Assembly: GCA_039942715.1 (NCBI GenBank)
Contig: JBDVBY010000006.1
Location: 124,001-188,000 of the forward strand
DNA length: 64,000 bases
From: JABDJX01 sp039942715
GTDB taxonomy: Bacteria; Pseudomonadota; Alphaproteobacteria; Rhodobacterales; Rhodobacteraceae
Reading direction: 5' to 3'
The notes below the pieces were generated by a model that was not told where the DNA came from, searched no databases, and saw only the letters and a list, made by a program, of their open reading frames with translations. The number at the start of each line of letters is the position of its first letter. The stretch's first letter is position 1. Shown piece by piece: positions 42,352 through 50,745 of this stretch. A program made the position numbers and the translations under genes.

Positions 42352-43332
42352 ATGTACCAGAAACTTTCATCGATTCTGATCGGCGCTGTTGCGGCTGCGT
42401 CTTTCGGCACTGCTGCGCTTGCCGACGATTGGCGCGGCTGGAATATCCACGTTGAGGGATATCCAAACACCGTTGCTATGGACAAATTTGCCGAGCTTCT
42501 GAGCGAGAAAACCGGTGGCGAAATCAACTTGCAGATGTTTCACGGCGGCACATTGGGCAGTCAGCCCGATGCCATCGAACAGGTGCGTCTTGGCGGCTTG
42601 GCCATCGGTAACTTTAACCTTGGCCCCATTGGCCCAATCGCGGCTGAAGCCAACGTTGTTTCGCTACCATTTATTTTCAAAGACGTGCCACACATGTTCC
42701 GCGTGCTTGAAGGCGAAGGCGGCAAAGCAATCGCTGACGGCATGGCCGCCAAGGGTTTGATCCCGCTGGCATGGTATGATGCAGGCGCTCGTTCCTTTTA
42801 TAACGGCGAAAAGGCGATCAACGCTCCGGGCGACGTTGCAGGCATGAAAGTGCGTGTGATGAACAACGATCTTTATTCGGGCATGATCGCAGAGCTTGGC
42901 GGCAACCCGTCGCCAATGGCGTTCGCAGAAGTCTACCAAGCGCTTAAGACAGGCGTTGTGGATGGTGCTGAAAACAACTGGCCATCCTACGAGTCCACCG
43001 GTCACTTTGAAGTGGCGGGTTTCTATTCGCTCAGCCAACACCTGATCATTCCAGAGTGCGTGTGCATTAACGCTGACGTGTTCAACGGCCTGTCCGCTGA
43101 CATGCAAGCCGCTGTGACAGAGGCCGCTCAGGAATCCGCGGTCATGCAGCGCGAGCTTTGGGCTGCACGTGAAGAAGCCAGCCGCGAAAAGGTTATGGCA
43201 TCAGGCGTTGAGATGAACGAGATCGCCGACAAAGGTCCGTTCCAAGCAGCCATGGCGCCAGTATATGAAGCCTACCTTGCGTCTAACCCTGACCTGCGCC
43301 CCCTCGTCGAACTTATTCAAGCGACTGAGTAA
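42352..43332 (+). CDS. TRAP transporter substrate-binding protein (DctP type), uronate cluster
   Basis: A 326-residue periplasmic binding protein with a Sec signal peptide ending near residue 24 (GAVAAASFGTAALA then DDWRGW). DctP features are EKTGGEINLQMFHGGTLGSQ (near 49-68), GMKVRVMNNDLYSGMIAELG (near 164-183, with the substrate-binding arginine) and LKTGVVDGAENNWPSYES (near 198). GGGAGGAAACCTT precedes the ATG. With the two permease genes it forms a complete importer. KdgF and uronate dehydrogenase nearby suggest that it binds a free or unsaturated uronate. Confidence 0.92.
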   Translation: MYQKLSSILIGAVAAASFGTAALADDWRGWNIHVEGYPNTVAMDKFAELLSEKTGGEINLQMFHGGTLGSQPDAIEQVRLGGLAIGNFNLGPIGPIAAEANVVSLPFIFKDVPHMFRVLEGEGGKAIADGMAAKGLIPLAWYDAGARSFYNGEKAINAPGDVAGMKVRVMNNDLYSGMIAELGGNPSPMAFAEVYQALKTGVVDGAENNWPSYESTGHFEVAGFYSLSQHLIIPECVCINADVFNGLSADMQAAVTEAAQESAVMQRELWAAREEASREKVMASGVEMNEIADKGPFQAAMAPVYEAYLASNPDLRPLVELIQATE

Positions 43333-43396
43333 ACGCGCGTTATAAGAGAGGTGCGTCCGGAATATTCGGGCGCACCAACCGGGGAGGCCTTTCATA

Positions 43397-43933
43397 GTGA
43401 CAGATCAAAACACCAGCGCCTCGCGCAGCCCCTTTGTTGCGCGCATGGATTTTGCGCTGAACGGCATCGCCACCATTTGCAAGCTGCTCACAGGCGTCGC
43501 ACTCGTGGTTTTGACGGTGATTTTCGGCTGGCTGGTTTTTGGCCGTTATGTCCTGAACGCCACCCCCACTTGGGTTGAACAGGTTGCTCTTCTTCTTGTC
43601 ATGCTGATCGCATTTTTAGGGGCCGCTGTTGGCGTGCATGAAAACACGCATCTTGCGGTACACTTCCTGCGCACCTCTGTCACCGGGCGTATCAAGGCGG
43701 TCCTGGTCATCATAACTGACATTCTGCTCGCAGGCTTTGGCGGGCTGATGATGTGGTACGGCGCGCAACTGACAATGTTCAAATGGGGCTCGCAAATCCC
43801 GTTGATCGGTGTGCCTGAAGGGCTGCGCTCTTTGCCACTGACAGTAGGCGGCGGGCTAATCCTGCTGTTCTCGGCTGGCCACTTAATACGCCTCGCAACA
43901 GGGCAAGACGCCCGCACTGACGGCACGGAATAG
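43397..43933 (+). CDS. TRAP transporter small permease (DctQ type)
   Basis: A 178-residue protein with four membrane segments, the first near 27-50, and the DctQ pattern VFGRYVLNATPTWVEQVALL (near 49-68). It starts with GTG, preceded by GGGGAGG. The large permease begins 10 bases after its stop. It forms the membrane part of the uronate-cluster TRAP importer together with the next gene. Confidence 0.9.
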   Translation: MTDQNTSASRSPFVARMDFALNGIATICKLLTGVALVVLTVIFGWLVFGRYVLNATPTWVEQVALLLVMLIAFLGAAVGVHENTHLAVHFLRTSVTGRIKAVLVIITDILLAGFGGLMMWYGAQLTMFKWGSQIPLIGVPEGLRSLPLTVGGGLILLFSAGHLIRLATGQDARTDGTE

Positions 43934-43943
43934 GATACGGATT

Positions 43944-45227
43944 ATGGGGCTTCTTGTTCTGCTTGGACTCTTTGCGATCTGCGTCGCGATCGGTGTTCCC
44001 GTCGCTTTCGCGCTTGGCATCGCCGCGCTCTCGGGGTTTTGGATCGAAGGCCTGCCACTGATGATCGGCTTTCAAAGGATCATTTCAGGGATCAACGTCT
44101 TCGCTCTGATGGCTATCCCCTTCTTCATTTTCGCAGGCGAGTTAATGTTCCACGGCGGGATCGCCGCTAGGCTCGTGCGCTTCGCTTCTGCGGCCGTCGG
44201 CGCCGTGCGCGGCGGGCTTGGTATCGTCAACGTTTTCTCTTCGATGTTATTTGGCGGCATCTCAGGCTCGGCCGTGGCCGACATTTCGGCGCTTGGCTCA
44301 ATCCTGATCCCGGTAATGAAAGAGAAAGGCTATGACGCAGATTATGCAGTGAACGTGACGGTCACCTCGTCGATCGCTGGCATTGTCATTCCGCCGAGCC
44401 ACAACATGATCATCTTTGCCATCGCTGCCGGTGGTGGCATCTCGATTTCGCAACTCTTCATGGCAGGCGTGGTGCCTGGTATCCTGATGTGCATCTGCTT
44501 GGCCGTCGCCGCCTATGCCGTTGCGGTTAAACGGAATTATCAGGGCGAAGCCTTTCCCGGCTGGTACGCCCTTGCCCTTAGCTTTGCTGCCGCCATTCCC
44601 GGATTATTCACCGCTGTGATTATCGTCGGTGGTGTGCTCTCGGGCGTTTTCACCGTCACTGAGTCCGGCGCGTTCGGCGCGATCTACGCCTTCGTTGTCA
44701 CGCTGTTTGTCTATCGCAGCATCACGTGGGAGAACTTTTGCACTGCCGTTCTGCAATCAGTGCGCACCACGTCGATGGTGATGATCCTGATCGCCTGCGC
44801 CGGCGCGTTTGCCTACATGCTGACCTTCTACCGTGTGCCCGATCAGACCGTCACGCTTTTGACCAGCATCACCAACAACCCGATCCTTATCCTGTTGATG
44901 ATCAACGTTGCCCTCCTCATCCTTGGCATGATCATGGATATGGCCGCCCTGCTTTTGATCTGTACGCCAATCTTTTTGCCCGTCGCCAATAGCCTTGGCA
45001 TCGACCCGCTACAGTTCGGGATGATCATGCTGGTAAATCTTGGGTTGGGCCTGTGCACACCGCCAGTTGGCTCGTGCCTGTTCGTGGGATGCGCGGTTGG
45101 CAAGCTGCCCATGGAGGAAGCGGTAAAAACAATCTGGCCTTTCTATCTGGCCATTTTCGCAGCCCTTATGATGATAACGTTTATACCTGCAATATCACTG
45201 ACACTGCCGCGCTTGGTCGCAGGCTAA
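43944..45227 (+). CDS. TRAP transporter large permease (DctM type)
   Basis: A 427-residue membrane protein with about twelve hydrophobic segments. Signature regions are FGGISGSAVADISALGSILI (near 102-121) and the PPSHNMIIFAIAAGGGISI segment (near 150). The C-terminal signature is MLVNLGLGLCTPPVGSCLFV (near 361-380). It completes the P-Q-M transporter under operator copy C and ends 17 bases before the redoxin gene. Confidence 0.92.
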   Translation: MGLLVLLGLFAICVAIGVPVAFALGIAALSGFWIEGLPLMIGFQRIISGINVFALMAIPFFIFAGELMFHGGIAARLVRFASAAVGAVRGGLGIVNVFSSMLFGGISGSAVADISALGSILIPVMKEKGYDADYAVNVTVTSSIAGIVIPPSHNMIIFAIAAGGGISISQLFMAGVVPGILMCICLAVAAYAVAVKRNYQGEAFPGWYALALSFAAAIPGLFTAVIIVGGVLSGVFTVTESGAFGAIYAFVVTLFVYRSITWENFCTAVLQSVRTTSMVMILIACAGAFAYMLTFYRVPDQTVTLLTSITNNPILILLMINVALLILGMIMDMAALLLICTPIFLPVANSLGIDPLQFGMIMLVNLGLGLCTPPVGSCLFVGCAVGKLPMEEAVKTIWPFYLAIFAALMMITFIPAISLTLPRLVAG

Positions 45228-45244
45228 TTCCAAAGGACACCAAC

Positions 45245-45760
45245 ATGAGCACTGCAAAACCACGCGTTGGCGAAGCCGTTGAGGTTACGAGTTTTCCGGC
45301 CTTAAGCGGGGGTTCAGTCTCGATTGGAGACACCAAAGAGCGTTGGACGATGCTGTTTGTCTATCGAGGCAAGCATTGCCCGCGGTGCAAAAAATTCCTC
45401 AACAAGCTGAATGCGGCGTTGGCAGATTGGACCGCCGAGATGGATGTCGTTGTCGTCTCTTCTGACACACACGAAAAGGCGCAGGCAGATATGGACGAGT
45501 TCGGCTGGGATTTCGATCTTTGCTACGGCCTCACAGAAGATCAGATGCGCGCTCTTGGGCTCTATGTCTCCTCCCCGCTGTCCGAGGCAGAGACAACCAC
45601 GAACTTCGCCGAACCCGGCGCATTTGCCATCCGCCCAAACGGCACGCTGATGTTGGTTGATATCTCAAACGGTCCCGCTGCGCGCCCTGATCTGGAAGAG
45701 CTGCTAGACGGCATGAAGTTTAACATCGCCAATGACCGTCCGGTGCGAGGGACGGCCTAG
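45245..45760 (+). CDS. Redoxin / peroxiredoxin-like (AhpC-TSA family) protein
   Basis: A 171-residue thioredoxin-fold protein. The active-site segment is FVYRGKHCPRCKKFLNK (near 37-53), a CxxC arrangement at the place of the peroxidatic cysteine, followed by VVVVSSDTHEKAQADMDEFG. CAAAGGACACC precedes the ATG. It lies last in the TRAP operon, so it is expressed with uronate uptake. It may protect against oxidants formed from reactive keto-uronates, but no direct link is known to me. A stand-alone thiol oxidoreductase role is equally possible. Confidence 0.78.
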   Translation: MSTAKPRVGEAVEVTSFPALSGGSVSIGDTKERWTMLFVYRGKHCPRCKKFLNKLNAALADWTAEMDVVVVSSDTHEKAQADMDEFGWDFDLCYGLTEDQMRALGLYVSSPLSEAETTTNFAEPGAFAIRPNGTLMLVDISNGPAARPDLEELLDGMKFNIANDRPVRGTA

Positions 45761-45763
45761 CGT

Positions 45764-45790
45764 TTGTCTTAATCAAAGACGGCTTTTTTG
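45764..45790 (+). terminator. Possible weak terminator after the redoxin gene
   Basis: GTCTT and AAGAC flank a short loop (GTCTTAATCAAAGAC), followed by GGCTTTTTT. The stem is only five to six base pairs, so efficiency is doubtful. It lies between the convergent redoxin and VOC genes. Confidence 0.4.
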
Positions 45791-45796
45791 TCTGCT

Positions 45797-46183
45797 CTAT
45801 GTTGCTTGAAATTGCGTCAATGAGAGAGTGTTTCCGCTTGGGTCAGTGAACCATGCAATCTTGTGGCCATCCGGTGTGGTCCAGATACCAAGTTCATCTT
45901 GAGAAAGTTGATCGAAGCGCTGAAATATCACCCCTTTCGAAATCAGCTTTTCTATTTCATCGGTGATGCTTGCGACCTGCCAACCGTGGACAGTGTAAGA
46001 CACGGGCTCGAACTCGGAAACGATCTGGACTCGAAGGGTCTGATCTCCATCAGCAAAGACCAACGCGAAGTGGGAAGCTTCGCGCAATTCAAGGCCAAGG
46101 ACGTCGGAGTAAAAAGCCAGAGCCTCATCTGACCGGTCAGTTGCAATGAATGAAATTGGAGTCCGCGGATTTTTCATTCTCAT
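45797..46183 (-). CDS. VOC-superfamily (glyoxalase-like) protein
   Basis: A protein of about 128 residues with one VOC module: PISFIATDRSDEALAFYSDV at the start, LGLELREASHFALVF (near 28) and the closing strand WTTPDGHKIAWFTDPSGNTL (near 102-121), which carries metal-ligand-type residues. The start is uncertain: ATG codons at 46183 and 46177 are both possible, and a longer frame goes to 46246. Function is unknown; members include glyoxalase, dioxygenase and resistance proteins. It is downstream of uronate dehydrogenase on the same strand, with an 83-bp gap. Confidence 0.75.
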   Translation of the reverse strand: MRMKNPRTPISFIATDRSDEALAFYSDVLGLELREASHFALVFADGDQTLRVQIVSEFEPVSYTVHGWQVASITDEIEKLISKGVIFQRFDQLSQDELGIWTTPDGHKIAWFTDPSGNTLSLTQFQAT

Positions 46184-46266
46184 CTGATAGCAGACTTCTG
46201 TGCAATTCGCAGCATCAAGCTTTGTGCGCTCAAAGCAGGCATTCACTCAACAAAGCCGACCCTGCC

Positions 46267-47064
46267 CTATTCCTCGTGAATCCCATCCGCGCAAAACACA
46301 CCCCCTTGATAGAGCGCTGTCGCGTCGTCGGATGCGGGACGCTCCATCGCTGCATCAAGCTTGGTGCGAAACACATCAGCGTTGTCTTTGGGCTGCCAAC
46401 CAAGATAGGCAACCGCGCTGTTGTCCCACCAGGATGCCGAGTTGGCCGACGCGCCGTAGATAATTGGACAGCCAAGCTTTGATACAGCAAAGATGCACTC
46501 GATCAGCGAGACGAAATCATCCGGGCTGAGCCACGTAGACAACATGCGATGATTTTCGGGTTCTGGCGTGCAGGACCCGATGCGCACGTTGGCTGTCTCT
46601 ATCCCGAATTTGTCGTAATACATTGATGCCAGCGCCTCGCCGAAGACTTTGGAGACACCATAAAGCCCATCAGGGCGCGTCGCCGCTTTCGCATCAAGCC
46701 GTGTGCTTTGACTGTGATACCCAATAGCATGGTTCGAACTGGCAAAAAGGATGCGCGGCGGTTTGCTCGCTTTGCGGGCTGCTTCGTAAAGGTTCACCAT
46801 ACCGTCGATGTTAGAGGTACGGATCACGTCCCACGTCGCCTCGATTGATTGGCCGCCCATGTGCACGATGCCATCACAGCCCTCGACCAACGCCTCGACA
46901 GCTGCCTTGTCACTCAAATCGCAGTAGACGATTTCCTCGTGCGCGCCCGCCTCGCCCAGCCCTTTGCGTGCGCTAATGCGAAGCGTATCGGCCAGATGCC
47001 CAAGTCGCGCCCGGCACAAAGCCCCAAGGTTGCCGTTTGCTCCTGTGATTAAAAGTCGTTTCAT
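46267..47064 (-). CDS. udh: Uronate dehydrogenase (NAD-dependent, SDR-extended fold)
   Basis: A 265-residue enzyme resembling Agrobacterium and Pseudomonas uronate dehydrogenase: MKRLLITGANGNLGALCRAR at the start, GCDGIVHMGGQSIE (near 62), the ILFASSNHAIGYH serine region (near 105), the YGVSK active-site pair (near 135) and RIGSCTPEPENHRMLSTWLS (near 165-184), a hallmark of the family. It oxidises galacturonate or glucuronate to the aldaro-lactone. The ATG at 47064, with AAGGAA upstream, is chosen over a frame starting 56 codons earlier. Its natural successor enzyme, an aldarate dehydratase or cycloisomerase of the enolase superfamily, is present only as a remnant at 40.3 kb. Confidence 0.87.
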   Translation of the reverse strand: MKRLLITGANGNLGALCRARLGHLADTLRISARKGLGEAGAHEEIVYCDLSDKAAVEALVEGCDGIVHMGGQSIEATWDVIRTSNIDGMVNLYEAARKASKPPRILFASSNHAIGYHSQSTRLDAKAATRPDGLYGVSKVFGEALASMYYDKFGIETANVRIGSCTPEPENHRMLSTWLSPDDFVSLIECIFAVSKLGCPIIYGASANSASWWDNSAVAYLGWQPKDNADVFRTKLDAAMERPASDDATALYQGGVFCADGIHEE

Positions 47065-47340
47065 ATCAGTTCCTTCATCAAATCCCGCCGTCTCGTTTGC
47101 ATTGGACTTGAGGGTGCGTTCCCTGTCGTCACGTTTAAATTTCAGAGAGTGCGTGTTTACAAGGTGAATTAAGCTTAGACCGTTGCGCCCCCACCCCAAT
47201 CTAAAGCAACGCGTCCTATGACGCGGATGCATCAGAGGGCGTGTGATTGTGCACGCATCCCGGATAATCTACCAATCCCAGCCTCAATTCTGCCAAAGTC
47301 ATGGACGATTAGCGTAGGATCATTAAACGCAAGCAATGCC

Positions 47341-48294
47341 ATGAAACTTATCATTCAAATTCCGTGTTTCAACGAAGAGAAAACGCTTCCTGAAACCCTT
47401 GCCGACCTTCCCCGAGACGTGGATGGGTTTGACACGGTGGAATGGCTGATCATCGACGACGGCTCTGCCGACAAAACGGTCGAAGTGGCCCGTGAACACG
47501 GCGTGGATCACATTGTGCGAATGTCGCACAATCAGGGTCTGGCCGCTGCCTTTATGGCGGGGATAGAGGCCTGCCTGCGCGCAGGAGCCGATGTGATCGT
47601 GAACACCGATGGTGACAATCAATATAGTGGCGCCTGCATTCCCAAGCTGACCAAACCGATCACCGATGATCGCGCACAGTTTGTGATTGGCGCGCGACCG
47701 ATTTCAACGATTGAGCACTTTTCGCCCCTTAAACAGCGCCTTCAAGCTCTGGGAAGTTGGGTTGTGCGCAAAGCCAGCGGCACGGACGTTGACGATGCCC
47801 CAAGCGGGTTTCGCGCCTTTCACCGTGAAACGGCGATCAAGCTTTATGTGTTCAATCGCTATACCTACACGCTTGAGACAATTATTCAGGCGGGCCGCCT
47901 TGGCATTCCGGTTGTGTCCGTTCCGATCGAGGTGAACGACCCGACACGCGCTTCGCGGCTGATCAAATCGGTACCGCAATATATCTGGCGTTCCACCAGC
48001 ACGATCCTTCGGATCATGGTTGTCTACAGCCCCTTGCGGTTCTTTGCTTTTCTATCTGCCTTAGCGCTCATCCCCGGTGTCTGGTCATTCCTGAGATTTT
48101 TGTACTTTTATTCCATCGGCCAAGGCGGTGGACATATTCAATCGCTTGTGATTGGCGCCTCTTTGGTCAGTGTTGGCGCAATTTCTTTGATGGCGGGTGT
48201 ACTTGCTGATCTGATTGCCGCGAACCGCAGTCTGTCTGCAGACATTCGCGCACAACTGCTGCGCGCCGAGCTTGAGAAGAAGAAAGACCAGTAG
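47341..48294 (+). CDS. Family 2 glycosyltransferase with C-terminal membrane anchor
   Basis: A 317-residue GT-A enzyme: IIQIPCFNEEKTLPETLADL at the N-terminus, LIIDDGSADKTVEVAREHG (near 41) and the metal-binding VNTDGDNQY (near 89). Two membrane helices lie at the C-terminus (near 225-250 and 263-290), as in DPM-synthase-like transferases that act on polyprenyl-linked sugars. The ATG at 47341 gives the family start; a frame opening 41 codons earlier is not supported. It stands alone with about 275 bases of apparently empty sequence before it. It may take part in cell-surface polysaccharide or lipid glycosylation. Confidence 0.82.
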   Translation: MKLIIQIPCFNEEKTLPETLADLPRDVDGFDTVEWLIIDDGSADKTVEVAREHGVDHIVRMSHNQGLAAAFMAGIEACLRAGADVIVNTDGDNQYSGACIPKLTKPITDDRAQFVIGARPISTIEHFSPLKQRLQALGSWVVRKASGTDVDDAPSGFRAFHRETAIKLYVFNRYTYTLETIIQAGRLGIPVVSVPIEVNDPTRASRLIKSVPQYIWRSTSTILRIMVVYSPLRFFAFLSALALIPGVWSFLRFLYFYSIGQGGGHIQSLVIGASLVSVGAISLMAGVLADLIAANRSLSADIRAQLLRAELEKKKDQ

Positions 48295-48450
48295 GCTCAC
48301 TGACGTTTCGCGCTAGGTACCGACGGTACCGCAGTCTGTTGCATCGCCCTTACCCTGCATCTGATCCATTGCAAAAAGAAACGGGCGACAACAAGTCGCC
48401 CGCAAAACTTCTGCCAATATCTGAATATGTTACCCGTGTAAGTGGCGCCC

Positions 48451-48726
48451 TTATGCTGCTGGCCCTGACACAGTGCGCGATGAACGGCTTCTGGTGTGCC
48501 TTACACGCGGCTTCGGTGTCGCGGGATCCTGTTCTTCAGCGAACTCTTGGTTGGAGTCGCCTTTCAGGCGCGCTTGATTATAGCTGTCTTTCCAAAAATC
48601 TCTTTCGGTCGCAATCGCGCTGATTTCTTGCTTGGCACTGAAACTCCAAAGCACCCAGCCAAATGCCAGGCCAAGAACAAAAGTGGCCGACAAGAACAGC
48701 ACAACTTCAAGAACAGGCGTCAACAT
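48451..48726 (-). CDS. Small membrane-anchored protein of unknown function
   Basis: A 91-residue protein with one N-terminal membrane helix (VLEVVLFLSATFVLGLAFGW, near 5-24) and a charged cytoplasmic tail ending in an Arg/Ser-rich stretch (PRVRHTRSRSSRTVSG). I do not recognise the family. It lies 40 bases downstream of the OmpA-like gene and may be co-transcribed with it, which suggests a role in envelope organisation. The codon pattern and clear helix make it look real. Confidence 0.6.
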   Translation of the reverse strand: MLTPVLEVVLFLSATFVLGLAFGWVLWSFSAKQEISAIATERDFWKDSYNQARLKGDSNQEFAEEQDPATPKPRVRHTRSRSSRTVSGPAA

Positions 48727-48766
48727 GATGTGTCCATTTCTCGTTTTTTAGTCAAAGAGATCCGCA

Positions 48767-49786
48767 TTAATTCTGCTCCCAATCAAACACGATACGCCGG
48801 TTTTTTTGGCGACCATCGGCAGTTTCGTTGTCAGCAATTGGATCACTGGCTCCAAACCCAATAGCGCGCATAGACTCGTCAGGAATACCGTTTTCCGTCA
48901 GGAAATCCTGAACTGCATTCGCGCGCCAATAGCTCAGCACCAGATTATCTGAATCCCGCCCAACGTTGTCTGTGTGACCTTCGATTTCCAACTGAAAATC
49001 TTCTTGAATGCACTCAGCTACGATAACCGCCAGTTCATCCAGCAAGCTTTGGCTGTCGGCAGACACCGATGTAGAACCTGCCCCGAAACTAATCTCGGCG
49101 GTCAAGACATCTGTTCGCTTTTGGCACGCGGCCACTGGCGAAATCGACGCAAGCTGAACAGCTTTTTCCAACTCGGCGATCGTGGATTTGCGTGACGCAA
49201 CCTCGGTTTCCAGTTTTGCCGAACGCGTTTTCACCGCTGCAACAACGGTTGCCAGTTCAGCGATCGCTTTGGATTTCTTGACGGCTTTTGTCTCAAGACT
49301 GACCAGCTCTGCCAAAGCAGAGTCGCGCTCTTCGGCTAGTTTGGCTTCCACCATTGAATTTTCGGCATTTGCTTCCAAATCCGCTTCGAGCGTTGCAATC
49401 GTCTCTTCAAGCATCTTCACTTGGTTCTGAGCCAATGCGAATTCCGCAGCTTTGGCGTCGGCCTCTTCCTTGATCTTGCGAGATGCTTGCTGCATCGCCT
49501 CAAGTTCTTTTTGCAATGCGGTGGTGTCTGCGTCCAGTTTTGCGTCCTCTGCCGCCTTCATTGCGGCAAGGTTGCTTTCTAGCTCGACAGTTTCGGCTTC
49601 TGCGGCATCTAAACGCGCGCTAAGGCCAAGTTTCTCTTCTTGGACACGCAACAGCTTTGCTTGAAGCGCCATGTTTTCATTTGCGGCTTCGGCGGTCGCC
49701 GCGTGCGCGACGGGCAGTGTCTGAATGGCTGTGAAGAACACCAGTCCAGCCAGAACCAAGACGCCCAATAATAAGCCCATTTTCAT
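48767..49786 (-). CDS. OmpA-family peptidoglycan-binding protein with coiled coil
   Basis: A 339-residue envelope protein. Residues 5-25 are a signal or anchor helix (LLLGVLVLAGLVFFTAIQTL). Residues about 35-215 are an Ala/Glu/Lys-rich coiled coil. The last 115 residues are an OmpA C-terminal domain with EIEGHTDNVGRDSDNLVLSY and AIGFGASDPIADNETADGRQ before the family ending KNRRIVFDWEQN. Such proteins bind peptidoglycan and space it from a membrane. The coiled coil may serve as a periplasmic ruler. It precedes a small membrane-protein gene. A 346-bp stretch without recognisable features lies upstream. Confidence 0.85.
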   Translation of the reverse strand: MKMGLLLGVLVLAGLVFFTAIQTLPVAHAATAEAANENMALQAKLLRVQEEKLGLSARLDAAEAETVELESNLAAMKAAEDAKLDADTTALQKELEAMQQASRKIKEEADAKAAEFALAQNQVKMLEETIATLEADLEANAENSMVEAKLAEERDSALAELVSLETKAVKKSKAIAELATVVAAVKTRSAKLETEVASRKSTIAELEKAVQLASISPVAACQKRTDVLTAEISFGAGSTSVSADSQSLLDELAVIVAECIQEDFQLEIEGHTDNVGRDSDNLVLSYWRANAVQDFLTENGIPDESMRAIGFGASDPIADNETADGRQKNRRIVFDWEQN

Positions 49787-50132
49787 AATTGCACCCCATA
49801 CGATGGTGATAGTAGCGACGTGCGGTTCTTTTTAAGACCCGACGTACCCAAGTGCCGGACCAGATAGACTGTCTTGTTCGACCGAATTGCTGGCCAAGAC
49901 GAAAAGCGTGTCACCAAATCCTTAGACCCCAAGCCGTTAGCCCTTAAAAAGTCCCTGTTTCACGCCTCAAATAACTGCGACATTGTTGCTAAAATTTGAC
50001 CAATTTGCGTTGATTTTGCCTAAATGTGTTGTGAAATCACGCCAAAACGCAACAATGTCGCGCGCACTAATGCGCAGCGACTGGTGCGGTTATTTCCCCA
50101 TGACACACAAAGGCATTGGCAACGCCTTGTGA
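49787..50132. other. Gene-free stretch upstream of the OmpA-like gene
   Basis: No supported coding frame or RNA gene was seen here. The sequence should contain the OmpA-like gene promoter near its left end. The right end meets the duplicated tRNA-Phe segment. It probably represents the chromosomal flank on the far side of the integration scar. Confidence 0.5.
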
Positions 50133-50176
50133 TGGTGCCGGGGGCGGAATCGAACCACCGACACGAGGATTTTCAA
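50133..50176 (-). repeat. Duplicated 3' part of tRNA-Phe (att-like direct repeat)
   Basis: These 44 bases match the last 45 bases of the tRNA-Phe gene at 51114-51158, in the same orientation, except for one missing C in the acceptor region. The match runs from the CCA end through the T arm to the anticodon loop and stops sharply at TTTTCAA. This is the pattern left when a tyrosine-recombinase element integrates at a tRNA 3' end. Confidence 0.85.
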
Positions 50177-50220
50177 CTCATAGAGAGTCTGTTGAAATCA
50201 TTAGGCTTTTCGTCCGACTA

Positions 50221-50272
50221 TGGGGGTAACGAGGATAAAAGGTTCTCGGGTCTACCCCCATTTATACCCCCA
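50221..50272. repeat. Three TGGGGGTA octamers beside the left att repeat
   Basis: TGGGGGTA occurs at 50221-50228 on the plus strand and at 50253-50260 and 50265-50272 on the minus strand. The last two are spaced by 12 bases. Repeated short sites next to an att core are typical arm-type sites for tyrosine integrases. This role is inferred from position. Confidence 0.45.
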
Positions 50273-50400
50273 ATATCAGTTGCTTGGCTTTTCAATGACT
50301 TACGAGACTGAAAAGGAGACAATTGTGAGACAATGAGAGTTTTCCACAGCTGCAAGTTGCAAGAATTTTAACTTATGGCAAACTGATAGTGATGGTTCGT

Positions 50401-50479
50401 TCTTACCTGCAACTATGCTGCGGGGAGGGTAAAACCTTCTCACCGTTCAAGCCGGGGGACCCAACGGTTGCAGGTAAGA
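50401..50479. ncRNA. Foldable 79-base segment: long perfect stem with two inner hairpins
   Basis: TCTTACCTGCAAC at 50401-50413 is perfectly complementary to GTTGCAGGTAAGA at 50467-50479. Inside are a hairpin GGGGAGG/CCTTCTC with loop GTAAAA and a second stem CCGTT/AACGG. Together they form a three-way junction. It lies just downstream of the two small element genes on their transcribed strand. It could be a terminator-like 3' structure, a small RNA or a recombination site. No known RNA family is recognised. Confidence 0.45.
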
Positions 50480-50487
50480 GTAAATCA

Positions 50488-50745
50488 TCATTGTTGGCGA
50501 CCTGGCTGGTCTGACGGTAACCTGTCCCGCCAAAACTTGTCTCCGCGTTCATAGACCGCATCTGGCGTCAACTTGTTGAACAGCTTTAGCACTCCCTTCC
50601 CAACACAGACGTTCCCACGCGCGTCGTAGTACGCAAGCTCTTCATCATGCAGGTGTAGTAGGTGGGTGGCAGCTTCTTCCTGATAGAGAAAGCGCTTCGC
50701 CTCGAACTGCTCGAACATCCAGTCAGCTGCTTCTTGAAGGGTCAT
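50488..50745 (-). CDS. Small protein, DUF6953-like
   Basis: An 85-residue protein: MTLQEAADWMFEQFEAKRFL opens it, followed by HDEELAYYDARGNVCVG and a C-terminal WRDRLPSDQPGR. The layout resembles small proteins annotated as DUF6953, from memory and with modest certainty. Function is unknown. Its start overlaps the stop of the DUF2158-like gene by four bases, so the two form a tiny operon inside the tRNA-Phe element. Acidic and aromatic residues dominate; there is no membrane helix. Confidence 0.6.
   Translation of the reverse strand: MTLQEAADWMFEQFEAKRFLYQEEAATHLLHLHDEELAYYDARGNVCVGKGVLKLFNKLTPDAVYERGDKFWRDRLPSDQPGRQQ

Noticed and set aside
48308..48335. GGTACC-GAC-GGTACC repeat after the glycosyltransferase gene
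   Set aside because: The arms are only six bases and lack a T-run, so it is not a convincing terminator. It may be chance.
50024..50311. A 95-codon plus-strand open frame spanning the left att-like repeat
   Set aside because: It reads through the duplicated tRNA sequence and octamer repeats, has no ribosome site and gives an unconvincing peptide. It is an accidental frame.
50401..50479. Integron attC site
   Set aside because: The inner motif beside the stem is CTGCAAC, not RYYYAAC, and no integron integrase or cassette array is near. The structure is better described as an unassigned fold.
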